A stretch of 64,000 bases of DNA from Bombus terrestris (GCF_910591885.1 NW_025963555.1:2108001-2172000), one strand, 5' to 3'. Positions 11,268 through 25,990 are shown, numbered from the stretch's first letter. Numbers and translations: made by a program. The notes: a model not told the origin generated them from the letters alone.

Positions 11268-13091
11268 GCAGTGTGGTATGTGGAAATAGTACTATTTATG
11301 TGAAATTATTCATAAACTGTAAACATTTGTCAGTAGGCAATAGGACAAAGACTTCCGGCTCCTCGGGCTGGTGCGAATATTTCAATGTCCGTATGTGCCA
11401 AACCGTTGGTTTTTGACACACCTTTACGCGTATCTCGCTCGCTGCGCTCGCTCGAAAACTATAGCCTAACCTAAAACCAATCCATCTTGCGTTCATTATT
11501 CGATATTGTGGCGACATATTTCAAATTTGGGAACGTGTCGGATCGGATGTGAGGTTGGACTAAATTTTTACGAGCGAGCGGAGCGAGCGAGCAACGGTCA
11601 CAATTTCCAAGCTATACATATACCTTATATCGCCTTGCATATATTTCGTGTTACTACCTTATTTTGTCAGCCATTTCGGACATCACATTGCACTGTAGTA
11701 TGTGGAACTAGTACTATTTATGTGAAACTATTCATAAACTGCAAACATTTGTCAGTAGGCAATAGGATAAAGACTTCCGGCTCCTCGGGCTGGTGCGAAT
11801 ATTTCAATGTCCATATGTGCCAAACCGTTGGTTTGTGACACACCTTTACTCGTATCTCGCTCGCTGCGCTCGCTCAAAAGCTATAGCCTAACCTAAAACC
11901 AATCCATCTTGCGTTCATTATACGATATGGTGGCGACATATTTCGAATTTGCGAACGTATCGGAACGGTTGTGAGGTTGGACTAGATTTTTACGAGCGAG
12001 CGGAGCGAGCGAGCAACGATCACAATTTCCAAGCTATACATATACCTTATATTGCCTTGCATATAATTCGTGTTATTACCTAATTTTGTCAGACATTTCG
12101 GACATCACATTGCACTGTACGATATGGAAATAGTACTACTTATGTGAAACTATTCATAAACCGTAAACATTTGTCAGTAGGCAATAGGACAAAGACTTCC
12201 GGCTCCTCGGGCTGGTGCGAATATTTCAATGTCCGTATGTGCCAAGCCGTTGATTTTGACACACCTTTACGCGTATCTGGCTCGCTGCGCTCGCTCGAAA
12301 ACTATAGCCTAACCTAAAACCAATCCATCTTGCGTTCATTATTCGATATGGTGGCGACATATTTCGAATTTGCGAACGTGTCGGATCGGTTGTGAGGTTG
12401 GACAGGATTTCTACGAGCGAGCGGAGCGAGCGAGCAACGATCACAATTTGCAAGCCATACACATACCTTATATTGCCTTGCATATATTTCGTGTTATTAC
12501 CTAATTTTGTCAGACATTTCGGACATCACATTGCACTGTACTATGTGGAAATAGTACTATTTATATGAAACTATTCATAAACTGTAAACATTTGTCAGTA
12601 GGCAATAGGATAAACACTTCCGGCTCCTCGGGCTGGTGCGAATATTTCAATGTCCGTATGTGCCAAACCGTTGGTTTGTGACACACCTTTACGCGTATCT
12701 CGCTCGCTGCGCTCGCTCGAAAACTATAGCCTAACCTAAAACCAATCCATCTTGCGTTCATTATTCGATATGGTGGCGACATATTTCGAATTTGCGAACG
12801 TGTCGGATCGGTTGTGAGGTTGGACAGGATTTTTACGAGCGAGCGGAGCGAGCGAGCAACGATCACAATTTCCAAGCTATACATATACCTTATATTTCCT
12901 TGCATATAATTCGTGTTATTACCTAATTTTGTCAGACATTTCGGACATCACATTGCACTGTACGGTGCGGAAATAGTACTATTTATATGAAACTATTCAT
13001 AAACTTTAAACATTTGTCAGTAGGCAATAGGATAAAGACTTCCGCCTCCTCGGGCTGGTGCAAATATTTCAATGTCACCATGTGCCAAACC
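11268..13091 (+). repeat. Segment duplicated from 2953 bp upstream (copy 2)
   Basis: This is the partner of 8315-10138, carrying the same rare variants in the same order. Few differences were noticed: ACTGCAAACA near 11740 against ACTGTAAACA, and ACGAGCGAGCGG near 12835 against ACGAGAGAGCGG near 9882. The sequence on the left of this copy (GCAGTGTGGTATG near 11270) instead matches 6629, eleven monomers minus one base away, so the block is a patchwork of at least two source segments. Confidence 0.8.
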
Positions 13092-16000
13092 GTTGGATTG
13101 TGACACACCTCTCCGCGTCCCTCGCTCGCCATGCTCGCTCGAAAGCTGTAGCCCAACCGAAAACCAATCCCTCTTGCGTTAGTCATTCGACATGGAGGCG
13201 ACTTATTTCAAATTTGCGAACGTGTCGGATCGGTTGTGAGGTTGGACAGGATTTTTACGAGAGAGCGGAGCGAGCGAGCAACGATCACAATTTCCAAGCT
13301 ATACATATACCTTATATTGCCTTGCATATAATTCGTGTTATTACCTAATTTTGTCAGACATTTCGGACATCACATTGCACTGTACGATGTGGAAGTAGTA
13401 CTACTTATGTGAAACTATTCATAAACCGTAAACATTTGTCAGTAGGCAATAGGACAAAGACTTCCGGCTCCTCGGGCTGGTGCGAATATTTCAATGTCCG
13501 TATGTGCCAAACCGTTGGTTTTTGACACACCTTTACGCGTATCTCGCTCGCTGCGCTCGCTCGAAAACTATAGCCTAACCTAAAACCAATCCATCTTGCG
13601 TTCATTATTCGATATTGTGGCGACATATTTCAAATTTGGGAACGTGTCGGATCGGATGTGAGGTTGGACTAAATTTTTACGAGCGAGCGGAGCGAGCGAG
13701 CAACGGTCACAATTTCCAAGCTATACATATACCTTATATCGCCTTGCATATATTTCGTGTTACTACCTAATTTTGTCAGACATTTCGGACATCACATTGC
13801 ACTGTGGTATGTGGAAATAGTACTATTTATGTGAAGCTATTCATAAACCGTAAACATTTGTCAGTAGGCATAGGATAAAGACTTCCGGCTCCTCGGGCTG
13901 GTGCGAATATTTCAATGTCCATATGTGCCAAACCGTTGGTTTGTGACACACCTTTACTCGTATCTCGCTCGCTGCGCTCGCTCAAAAGCTATAGCCTAAC
14001 CTAAAACCAATCCATCTTGCGTTCATTATTCGATATTGTGGCGACATATTTCAAATTTGGGAACGTGTCGGATCGGATGTGAGGTTGGACTAAATTTTTA
14101 CGAGCGAGCGGAGCGAGCGAGCAACGGTCACAATTTCCAAGCTATACATATACCTTATATCGCCTTGCATATATTTCGTGTTACTACCTTATTTTGTCAG
14201 CCATTTCGGACATCACATTGCACTGTAGTATGTGGAAATAGTACTATTTATGTGAAACTATTCATAAACTGTAAACATTTGTCAGTAGGCAATAGGATAA
14301 AGACTTCCGGCTCCTCGGGCTGGTGCGAATATTTCAATGTCCATATGTGCCAAACCGTTGGTTTGTGACACACCTTTACGCGTATCTCGCTCGCTGCGCT
14401 CGCTCGAAAACTATAGCCTAACCTAAAACCAATCCATCTTGCGTTCATTATTCGATATTGTGGCGACATATTTCAAATTTGGGAACGTGTCGGATCGGAT
14501 GTGAGGTTGGACTAAATTTTTACGAGCGAGCGGAGCGAGCGAGCAACGGTCACAATTTCCAAGCTATACATATACCTTATATCGCCTTGCATATATTTCG
14601 TGTTACTACCTTATTTTGTCAGCCATTTCGGACATCACATTGCACTGTAGTATGTGGAAATAGTACTATTTATGTGAAATTATTCATAAACTGTAAACAT
14701 TTGTCAGTAGGCAATAGGACAAATACTTCCGGCTCCTCGGGCTGGTGCGAATATTTCAATGTCCGTATGTGCCAAACCGTTGGTTTTTGACACACCTTTA
14801 CGCGTATCTCGCTCGCTGCGCTCGCTCGAAAACTATAGCCTAACCTAAAACCAATCCATCTTGCGTTCATTATTCGATATGGTGGCGACATATTTCGAAT
14901 TTGCGAACGTGTCGGATCGGTTGTGAGGTTGGACAGGATTTCTACGAGCGAGCGGAGCGAGCGAGCAACGATCACAATTTGCAAGCCATACACATACCTT
15001 ATATTGCCTTGCATATATTTCGTGTTATTACCTAATTTTGTCAGACATTTCGGACATCACATTGCACTGTACTATGTGGAAATAGTACTATTTATATGAA
15101 ACTATTCATAAACTGTAAACATTTGTCAGTAGGCAATAGGATAAACACTTCCGGCTCCTCGGGCTGGTGCGAATATTTCAATGTCCGTATGTGCCAAACC
15201 GTTGGTTTGTGACACACCTTTACGCGTATCTCGCTCGCTGCGCTCGCTCGAAAACTATAGCCTAACCTAAAACCAATCCATCTTGCGTTCATTATTCGAT
15301 ATGGTGGCGACATATTTCGAATTTGCGAACGTGTCGGATCGGTTGTGAGGTTGGACAGGATTTTTACGAGAGAGCGGAGCGAGCGAGCAACGATCACAAT
15401 TTCCAAGCTATACATATACCTTATATTGCCTTGCATATAATTCGTGTTATTACCTAATTTTGTCAGACATTTCGGACATCACATTGCACTGTACGATGTG
15501 GAAATAGTACTACTTATGTGAAACTATTCATAAACCGTAAACATTTGTCAGTATGCAATAGGATAAAGACTTCCGCCTCCTCGGGCTGGTGCAAATATTT
15601 CAATGTCACCATGTGCCAAACCGTTGGTTTTTGACACACCTTTACGCGTATCTCGCTCGCTGCGCTCGCTCGAAAACTATAGCCTAACCTAAAACCAATC
15701 CATCTTGCGTTCATTATTCGATATGGTGGCAACATATTTCGAATTTGCGAACGTGTCGGATCGGTTGTGAGGTTGGACTGGATTTTTACGAGCGAGCGGA
15801 GCGAGCGAGCAACGATCACAATTTGCAAGCCATACACATACCTTATATTGCCTTGCATATATTTCGTGTTATTACCTAATTTTGTCAGACATTTCGGACA
15901 TCACATTGCAAAGTACGATGTGGAAATAGTACTACTTATGTGAAACTATTCATAAACCGTAAACATTTGTCAGTAGGCAGTAGGACAAAGACTTCCGGCT

Positions 16001-16778
16001 CCTCGGGCTGGTGCGAATATTTCAATGTCCGTATGTGCCAAACCGTTGATTTTGACACACCTTTACGCGTATCTCGCTCGCTACGCTCGCTCGAAAACCA
16101 TAGCCTAACCTAAAACCAATCCATCTTGCGTTCATTATTCGATATTGTGGCGACATATTCCAAATTTGGGAACGTATCGGATCGGATGTGAGATTGGACG
16201 AAATTTTTACGAGCGAGCGGAGCGAGCGAGCAACGGTCACAATTTCCAAGCTATACATATACCTTATATTGCCTTGCATATATTTCGTGTTACTACCTTA
16301 TTTTGTCAGCCATTTCGGACATCACATTGCACTGTAGTATGAGGAAATAGTACTGTTTATGTGAAACTATTCATAAACTGTAAACACTTGTCAGTAGGCA
16401 ATAGGATAAAGACTTCCGGCTCCTCGGGCTGGTGCGAATATTTCAATGTCTGTATGTGCCAAACCGTTGGTTTGTGACACACCTTTACGCGTATCTCGCT
16501 CGCCGCGCTCGCTCGAAAACTATAGCCTAACCTAAAACCAATCCATCTTGCGTTCATTATTCGATATGATGGCGACATATTTCGAATTTGCGAACGTGTC
16601 GGATCGGTTGTGAGGTTGGACAGGATTTTTACGAGCGAGCGGAGCGAGCGAGCAACGATCACAATTTGCAAGCCATACACATACCTTATATTGCCTTGCA
16701 TATATTTCGTGTTATTACCTAATTTTGTCAGACATTTCGGACATCACATTGCACTGTACTATGTGGAAATAGTACTAT

Positions 16779-17198
16779 TTATATGAAACTATTCATAAAC
16801 TGTAAACATTTGTCAGTAGGCAATAGGATGAAGACTTCCGGCTCCTCGGGCTGGTGCGAATATTTGAATGTCCCAGTGTGCCAAACCGATGGACTGTGAC
16901 TCACCTCTCCGCGTGCCTCGCTCGCCATGCTCGCTCGAAAGCTATAGCCTAACCTAACCAATCCATCTTGCGTTCATTATTCGATATGGTGCCGACATAT
17001 TTCGAATTTGCGAACGTATCGGATCGGTTGTGAGGATGGACTAGATTTTTGCAAGCGAGCGGAGCGAGCGAGCAACGATCACAATTTCCAAGCTATACAT
17101 ATACCTTATATTGCCTTGCATATAATTCGTGTTATTACCTAATTTTGTCAGACATTTCGGACATCACATTGCACTGTACGATGTGGAAATAATACTAT
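16779..17198 (+). repeat. 420-bp chimeric monomer with 2-bp deletion
   Basis: This copy joins a type B left part (CTCTCCGCGTGCCTCGC, CCATGCTCGC) to a type A right part. It lacks two bases after the arm, so CCTAACCTAAAACC becomes CCTAACCTAACC (16948-16959). It also has GACTCACC for GACACACC and GATATGGTGCCGAC. The copy at 23525 shares every one of these changes. Confidence 0.85.
16948..16959 (-). repeat. Extended telomere-like motif CCTAACCTAACC
   Basis: A two-base deletion extends the phase of the CCTAA motif to 12 bases in this monomer, and identically at 23694-23705 in the duplicated segment. The extension is a by-product of the deletion. Confidence 0.5.
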
Positions 17199-18463
17199 TT
17201 ATGTGAAACTATTCATAAACTGTATACATTTGTCAGTAGGCAATAGGATAAAGACTTCCGGCTCCTCGGGCTGGTGCGAATATTTGAATGTCCCAATGTG
17301 CCAAAGCGATGGACTGTGACACACCTCTCCGCGTGCCTCGCTCGCCATGCTCATTCGAAAGCTATAGCCTAACCGAAAACCAATCCCTCTTGCGTTAGTC
17401 ATTCGACATGGAGGCGACTTATTTCAAATTTGGGATCGTGTCGGAGCGGATGTGAGGTTGGACTGAATTTTCACGAGCGAGCGGAGCGAGCGAGCAACGA
17501 TCACAATTTCCAAGCTATACATATACCTTATATTGCCTTGCATATATTTCGTGTTATTACCTACTTTTGTCAGCCATTTCGGACATCATATTGCACTGTG
17601 GTATGTGCAAATAGTACTATTTATGTGAAACTATTCATAAACTGTATACATTTGTCAGCAGGCAATAGGATAAAGACTTCCGGCTCCTCGGGCTGGTGGA
17701 ATATTTGAATGTACCAATGTGCCAAACCGATGGATTGTGACACACCTTTACGCGTACCTCGCTCGCTGCGCTCGCTCGAAAACTATAGCCTAACCTAAAA
17801 GCAATCCATCTTGCGCTCATTATTCGATATGGTGGCGACATATTTCAAATTTGGGAACGTGTCGGATCGGATGTGAGGTTGGACTAAATTTTTACGAGCG
17901 AGCGGAGCGAGCGAGCAACGGTCACAATTTCCACGCTATACATATACCTTATATTGCCTTGCATATATTTCGTGTTATTACCTAATTTTGTCAGACATTT
18001 CGGACATCACATTGCACTGTAGTATGTGGAAATAGTACTATTTATGTGAAACTATTCATAAACTGTAAACATTTGTCAGTAGGCAATAGGATAAAGACTT
18101 CCGGCTCCTCGGGCTGGTGCGAATATTTCATTGTCCATATGTGCCAAACCGTTGGTTTGTGACACACCTTTACGCGTATCTCGCTCGCTGCGCTCGCTCG
18201 AAAGCTATAGCCTAACCTAAAACCAATCCATCTTGCGTTCATTATTCGATATGGTGGCGACATATTTCGAATTTGCGAACGTATCGGAACGGTTGTGAGG
18301 TTGGACTAGATTTTTACAAGCGATCGGAGCGAGCGAGCAACGATCACAATTTCCAAGCTGTACATATACCTTATATTGCCTTGCATATAATTCGTGTTAT
18401 TACCTAATTTTGTCAGACATTTCGGACATCACATTGCACTGAACGATGTGGAAATAGTACTAT

Positions 18464-19307
18464 TTATGTGAAACTATTCATAAACTGTATACATTTGTCA
18501 GTAGGCAATAGGATAAAGACTTCCGCCTCCTCGGGCTGGTGCAAATATTTCAATGTCACCATGTGCCAAACCGTTGGATTGTGACACACCTCTCCGCGTC
18601 CCTCGCTCGCCATGCTCGCTCGAAAGCTGCAGCCCAACCGAAAACCAATACCTCTTGCGTTAGTCATTCGACATGGAGGCGACTTATTTCAAATTTGCGA
18701 ACGTGTCGGATCGGTTGTGAGGTTGGACAGGATTTTTACGAGAGAGCGGAGCGAGCGAGCAACGATCACAATTTCCAAGCTATACATATACCTTATATTG
18801 CCTTGCATATAATTCGTGTTATTACCTAATTTTGTCAGACATTTCGGACATCACATTGCACTGTACGATGTGGAAATAGTACTACTTATGTGAAACTATT
18901 CATAAACCGTAAACATTTGTCTGTATGCAATAGGATAAAGACTTCCGCATCCTCGGGCTGGTGCAAATATTTCAATGTCACCATGTGCCAAACCGTTGGA
19001 TTGTGACACACCTCTCCGCGTCCCTCGCTCGCCATGCTCGCTCGAAAGCTGCAGCCCAACCGAAAACCAATACCTCTTGCGTTAGTCATTCGACATGGAG
19101 GCGACTTATTTCAAATTTGCGAACGTGTCGGATCGGTTGTGAGGTTGGACAGGATTTTTACGAGAGAGCGGAGCGAGCGAGCAACGATCACAATTTCCAA
19201 GCTATACATATACCTTATATTGCCTTGCATATAATTCGTGTTATTACCTAATTTTGTCAGACATTTCGGACATCACATTGCACTGTACGATGTGGAAATA
19301 GTACTAC
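18464..19307 (+). repeat. Tandem pair of nearly identical type B monomers
   Basis: Two type B monomers lie side by side, the only such pair in the window. Both carry the same private changes: GCTGCAGCCCAACCG and CCAATACCTCTTGCG. The related copy at 24366 has AATACC but GCTGTAGCCC and stands alone. The adjacent pair is best explained by a recent one-monomer tandem duplication, or by loss of one member in the partner. Confidence 0.85.
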
Positions 19308-22300
19308 TTATGTGAAACTATTCATAAACCGTAAACATTTGTCTGTATGCAATAGGATAAAGACTTCCGCATCCTCGGGCTGGTGCAAATATTTCAATGT
19401 CACCATGTGCCAAACCGTTGGTTTTTGACACACCTTTACGCGTATCTCGCTCGCTGCGCTCGCTCGAAAACTATAGCCTAACCTAAAACCAATCCATCTT
19501 GCGTTCATTATTCGATATGGTGGCAACATATTTCGAATTTGCGAACGTGTCGGATCGGTTGTGAGGTTGGACAGGATTTTTACGAGCGAGCGGAGCGAGC
19601 GAGCAACGATCACAATTTGCAAGCCATACACATACCTTATATTGCCTTGCATATATTTCGTGTTATTACCTAATTTTGTCAGACACTTCGGACATCACAT
19701 TGCACTGTACGATGTGGAAATAGTACTACTTATGTGAAACTATTCATAAACCGTAAACATTTGTCAGTAGGCAATAGGACAAAGACTTCCGGCTCCTCGG
19801 GCTGGTGCGAATATTTCAATGTCCGTATGTGCCAAACCGTTGATTTTGACACACCTTTACGCGTATCTCGCTCGCTACGCTCGCTCGAAAACCATAGCCT
19901 AACCTAAAACCAATCCATCTTGCGTTCATTATTCGATATTGTGGCGACATATTCCAAATTTGGGAACGTATCGGATCGGATGTGAGATTGGACGAAATTT
20001 TTACGAGCGAGCGGAGCGAGCGAGCAACGGTCACAACTTCCAAGCTATACATATACCTTATATTGCCTTGCATATATTTCGTGTTACTACCTTATTTTGT
20101 CAGCCATTTCGGACATCACATTGCACTGTAGTATGAGGAAATAGTACTATTTATGTGAAACTATTCATAAACTGTAAACACTTGTCAGTAGGCAATAGGA
20201 TAAAGACTTCCGGCTCCTCGGGCTGGTGCGAATATTTCAATGTCTGTATGTGCCAAACCGTTGGTTTGTGACACACCTTTACGCGTATCTCGCTCGCTGC
20301 GCTCGCTCGAAAACTATAGCCTCACCTAAAACCAATCCATCTTGCGTTCATTATTCGATATGATGGCGACATATTTCGAATTTCCGAACGTGTCGGATCG
20401 GTTGTGAGGTTGGACAGGATTTTCACGAGCGAGCGGAGCGAGCGAGCAACGATCACAATTTGCAAGCCATACACATACCTTATATTGCCTTGCATATATT
20501 TCGTGTTATTACCTAATTTTGTCAGACATTTCGGACATCACATTGCACTGTACGATGTGGAAATAGTACTACTTATGTGAAACTATTCATAAACCGTAAA
20601 CATTTGTCAGTAGGCAATAGGATAAAGACTTCCGCCTCCTCGGGCTGGTGCAAATATTTCAATGTCACCATGTGCCAAACCGTTGGTTTTTGACACACCT
20701 TTACGCGTATCTCGCTCGCTGCGCTCGCTCGAAAACTATAGCCCAACCTAAAACCAATCCATCTTGCGTTCATTATTCGATATGGTGGCAACATATTTCG
20801 AATTTGCGAACGTGTCGGATCGGTTGTGAGGTTGGACAGGATTTTTACGAGCGAGCGGAGCGAGCGAGCAACGATCACAATTTGCAAGCCATACACATAC
20901 CTTATATTGCCTTGCATATATTTCGTGTTATTACCTAATTTTGTCAGACATTTCGGACATCACATTGCACTGTACGATGTGGAAATAGTACTACTTATGT
21001 GAAACTATTCATAAACCGTAAACATTTGTCAGTAGGCAATAGGACAAAGACTTCCGGCTCCTCGGGCTGGTGCGAATATTTCAATGTCCGTATGTGCCAA
21101 ACCGTTGATTTTGACACACCTTTACGCGTATCTCGCTCGCTACGCTCGCTCGAAAACCATAGCCTAACCTAAAACCAATCCATCTTGCGTTCATTATTCG
21201 ATATTGTGGCGACATATTCCAAATTTGGGAACGTATCGGATCGGATGTGAGATTGGACGAAATTTTTACGAGCGAGCGGAGCGAGCGAGCAACGGTCACA
21301 ATTTCCAAGCTATACATATACCTTATATTGCCTTGCATATATTTCGTGTTACTACCTTATTTTGTCAGCCATTTCGGACATCACATTGCACTGTAGTATG
21401 AGGAAATAGTACTGTTTATGTGAAACTATTCATAAACTGTAAACACTTGTCAGTAGGCAATAGGATAAAGACTTCCGGCTCCTCGGGCTGGTGCGAATAT
21501 TTCAATGTCTGTATGTGCCAAACCGTTGGTTTGTGACACACCTTTACGCGTATCTCGCTCGCTGCGCTCGCTCGAAAACTATAGCCTAACCTAAAACCAA
21601 TCCATCTTGCGTTCATTATTCGATATGATGGCGACATATTTCGAATTTGCGAACGTGTCGGATCGGTTGTGAGGTTGGACAGGATTTTTACGAGCGAGCG
21701 GAGCGAGCGAGCAACGATCACAATTTGCAAGCCATACACATACCTTATATTGCCTTGCATATATTTCGTGTTATTACCTAATTTTGTCAGACATTTCGGA
21801 CATCACATTGCACTGTACTATGTGGAAATAGTACTATTTATATGAAACTATTCATAAACTGTAAACATTTGTCAGTAGGCAATAGGATAAAGACTTCCGG
21901 CTCCTCGGGCTGGTGCGAATAATTCAATGTCCGTATGTGCCAAACCGTTGGTTTGTGACACACCTTTACGCGTATCTCGCTCGCTGTGCTCGCTCGAAAA
22001 CTATAGCCTAACCTAAAACCAATCCAAATTGCGTTCATTATTCGATATGGTGGCGACATATTTCGAATTTGCGAACGTGTCGGATCGGTTGTGAGGTTGG
22101 ACAGGATTTTTACGAGAGAGCGGAGCGAGCGAGCAACGACCACAATTTCCAAGCTATACATATACCTAAGATTGTCTTGCATATATTTCGTGTTATTACC
22201 TTATTTTGACAGCCATTTCGGACATCACATCGCACTGTAGTATGTGGAAATAGTACTATTTATGTGAAGCTATTCATAAACCGTAAACATTTGTCAGTAG

Positions 22301-22767
22301 GCAATAGGATAAAGTCTTCCGGCTCCTCGGGCTGGTGCGAATATTTCAATGTCCGTATGTGCCAAACCGTTGGTTTGTGACACACCTTTACGCGTATCTC
22401 GCTAGCTGCGCTCGCCCGAAAACTATAGCCTAACCTAAAACCAATCCACCTTGCGTTCATTATTCGATATGGTGGCGACATATTTCGAATTTGCGAACGT
22501 ATGGGAACGGTTGTGAGGTTGGACTAGATTTTTGCAAGCGAGCGGAGTGAGCGAGCAACGGTCACAGTTTCCAAGCTGTACATATACCTTATATTGTCTT
22601 GCATATATTTCGTGTTATTACCTTATTTTGACAGCCATTTCGGACATCACATTGCACCGTAGTATGTGGAAATAGTACTATTTATGTGAAGCTATTCATA
22701 AACCGTAAACATTTGTCAGTAGGCAATAGGATAAAGTCTTCCGGCTCCTCGGGCTGGTGCGAATATT

Positions 22768-25700
22768 TCAATGTCCGTATGTGCCAAACCGTTGATTTTG
22801 ACACACCTTTACGCGTATCTCGCTCGCTACGCTCGCTCGAAAACCATAGCCTAACCTAAAACCAATCCATCTTGCGTTCATTATTCGATATTGTGGCGAC
22901 ATATTCCAAATTTGGGAACGTATCGGATCGGATGTGAGATTGGACGAAATTTTTACGAGCGAGCGGAGCGAGCGAGCAACGGTCACAATTTCCAAGCTAT
23001 ACATATACCTTATATTGCCTTGCATATATTTCGTGTTACTACCTTATTTTGTCAGCCATTTCGGACATCACATTGCACTGTAGTATGAGGAAATAGTACT
23101 ATTTATGTGAAACTATTCATAAACTGTAAACACTTGTCAGTAGGCAATAGGATAAACACTTCCGGCTCCTCGGGCTGGTGCGAATATTTCAATGTCTGCA
23201 TGTGCCAAACCGTTGGTTTGTGACACACCTTTACGCGTATCTCGCTCGCTGCGCTCGCTCGAAAACTATAGCCTAACCTAAAACCAATCCATCTTGCGTT
23301 CATTATTCGATATGATGGCGACATATTTCGAATTTGCGAACGTGTCGGATCGGTTGTGAGGTTGGACAGGATTTTTACGAGCGAGCGGAGCGAGCGAGCA
23401 ACGATCACAATTTGCAAGCCATACACATACCTTATATTGCCTTGCATATATTTCGTGTTATTACCTAATTTTGTCAGACATTTCGGACATCACATTGCAC
23501 TGTACTATGTGGAAATAGTACTATTTATATGAAACTATTCATAAACTGTAAACATTTGTCAGTAGGCAATAGGATGAAGACTTCCGGCTCCTCGGGCTGG
23601 TGCGAATATTTGAATGTCCCAGTGTGCCAAACCGATGGACTGTGACTCACCTCTCCGCGTGCCTCGCTCGCCATGCTCGCTCGAAAGCTATAGCCTAACC
23701 TAACCAATCCATCTTGCGTTCATTATTCGATATGGTGCCGACATATTTCGAATTTGCGAACGTATCGGATCGGTTGTGAGGATGGACTAGATTTTTGCAA
23801 GCGAGCGGAGCGAGCGAGCAACGATCACAATTTCCAAGCTATACATATACCTTATATTGCCTTGCATATATTTCGTGTTATTACCTACTTTTGTCAGCCA
23901 TTTCGGACATCATATTGCACTGTGGTATGTGCAAATAGTACTATTTATGTGAAACTATTCATAAACTGTATACATTTGTCAGTAGGCAATAGGATAAAGA
24001 CTTCCGGCTCCTCGGGCTGGTGGAATATTTGAATGTCCCAATGTGCCAAACCGATGGATTGTGACACACCTTTACGCGTACCTCGCTCGCTGCGCTCGCT
24101 CGAAAGCTATAGCCTAACCTAAAACCAATCCATCTTGCGTTCATTATTCGATATGGTGGCGACATATTTCGAATTTGCGAACGTATCGGAACGGTTGTGA
24201 GGTTGGACTAGATTTTTACAAGCGATCGGAGCGAGCGAGCAACGATCACAATTTCCAAGCTGTACATATACCTTATATTGCCTTGCATATAATTCGTGTT
24301 ATTACCTAACTTTGTCAGACATTTCGGACATCACATTGCACTGTACGATGTGGAAATAGTACTATTTATGTGAAACTATTCATAAACTGTATACATTTGT
24401 CAGTAGGCAATAGGATAAAGACTTCCGCCTCCTCGGGCTGGTGCAAATATTTCAATGTCACCATGTGCCAAACCGTTGGATTGTGACACACCTCTCCGCG
24501 TCCCTCGCTCGCCATGCTCGCTCGAAAGCTGTAGCCCAACCGAAAACCAATACCTCTTGCGTTAGTCATTCGACATGGAGGCGACTTATTTCAAATTTGC
24601 GAACGTGTCGGATCGGTTGTGAGGTTGGACAGGATTTTTACGAGAGAGCGGAGCGAGCGAGCAACGATCACAATTTCCAAGCTATACATATACCTTATAT
24701 TGCCTTGCATATAATTCGTGTTATTACCTAATTTTGTCAGACATTTCGGACATCACATTGCACTGTACGATGTGGAAATAGTACTACTTATGTGAAACTA
24801 TTCATAAACCGTAAACATTTGTCTGTATGCAATAGGATAAAGACTTCCGCATCCTCGGGCTGGTGCAAATATTTCAATGTCACCATGTGCCAAACCGTTG
24901 GTTTTTGACACACCTTTACGCGTATCTCGCTCGCTGCGCTCGCTCGAAAACTATAGCCTAACCTAAAACCAATCCATCTTGCGTTCATTATTCGATATGG
25001 TGGCAACATATTTCGAATTTGCGAACGTGTCGGATCGGTTGTGAGGTTGGACAGGATTTTTACGAGCGAGCGGAGCGAGCGAGCAACGATCACAATTTGC
25101 AAGCCATACACATACCTTATATTGCCTTGCATATATTTCGTGTTATTACCTAATTTTGTCAGACATTTCGGACATCACATTGCACTGTACGATGTGGAAA
25201 TAGTACTACTTATGTGAAACTATTCATAAACCGTAAACATTTGTCAGTAGGCAATAGGACAAAGACTTCCGGCTCCTCGGGCTGGTGCGAATATTTCAAT
25301 GTCCGTATGTGCCAAACCGTTGATTTTGACACACCTTTACGCGTATCTCGCTCGCTACGCTCGCTCGAAAACCATAGCCTAACCTAAAACCAATCCATCT
25401 TGCGTTCATTATTCGATATTGTGGCGACATATTCCAAATTTGGGAACGTATCGGATCGGATGTGAGATTGGACGAAATTTTTACGAGCGAGCGGAGCGAG
25501 CGAGCAACGGTCACAACTTCCAAGCTATACATATACCTTATATTGCCTTGCATATATTTCGTGTTACTACCTTATTTTGTCAGCCATTTCGGACATCACA
25601 TTGCACTGTAGTATGAGGAAATAGTACTATTTATGTGAAACTATTCATAAACTGTAAACACTTGTCAGTAGGCAATAGGATAAAGACTTCCGGCTCCTCG

Positions 25701-25990
25701 GGCTGGTGCGAATATTTCAATGTCTGTATGTGCCAAACCGTTGGTTTGTGACACACCTTTACGCGTATCTCGCTCGCTGCGCTCGCTCGAAAACTATAGC
25801 CTAACCTAAAACCAATCCATCTTGCGTTCATTATTCGATATGATGGCGACATATTTCGAATTTGCGAACGTGTCGGATCGGTTGTGAGGTTGGACAGGAT
25901 TTTTACGAGCGAGCGGAGCGAGCGAGCAACGATCACAATTTGCAAGCCATACACATACCTTATATTGCCTTGCATATATTTCGTGTTATT
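22768..25990 (+). repeat. Long duplicated segment, shorter copy
   Basis: This is the partner of 16022-20500, with the same rare variants in the same order but three monomers fewer. The joins at which one monomer is missing lie near 23866 (partner jumps 17122 to 17544), near 24.1 kb (partner jumps about 17.77 to 18.19 kb), and near 24.7 kb (partner has a tandem pair of type B monomers, this copy has one). The joins are clean and keep the 422-bp register. Confidence 0.8.

Larger units (their letters stand above)
16022..20500 (+). repeat. Long duplicated segment, longer copy
   Basis: This segment aligns with 22768-25990. Shared landmarks include ATATTCCAAATTTGGG with GATTGGACGAAATT, the TGACTCACC monomer at 16779, GAGGATGGACTAG near 17034, CATCATATTGCACTG near 17585, and the CGATCGGAGCG change near 18313. 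The offset falls in exact single-monomer steps along the alignment: 6746, then 6324, then 5902, then 5480 bp. This copy therefore holds three more monomers than its partner. The right-hand limit is about 20.5 kb, where TACGATGTGG here faces TACTATGTGG in the partner. Confidence 0.8.
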
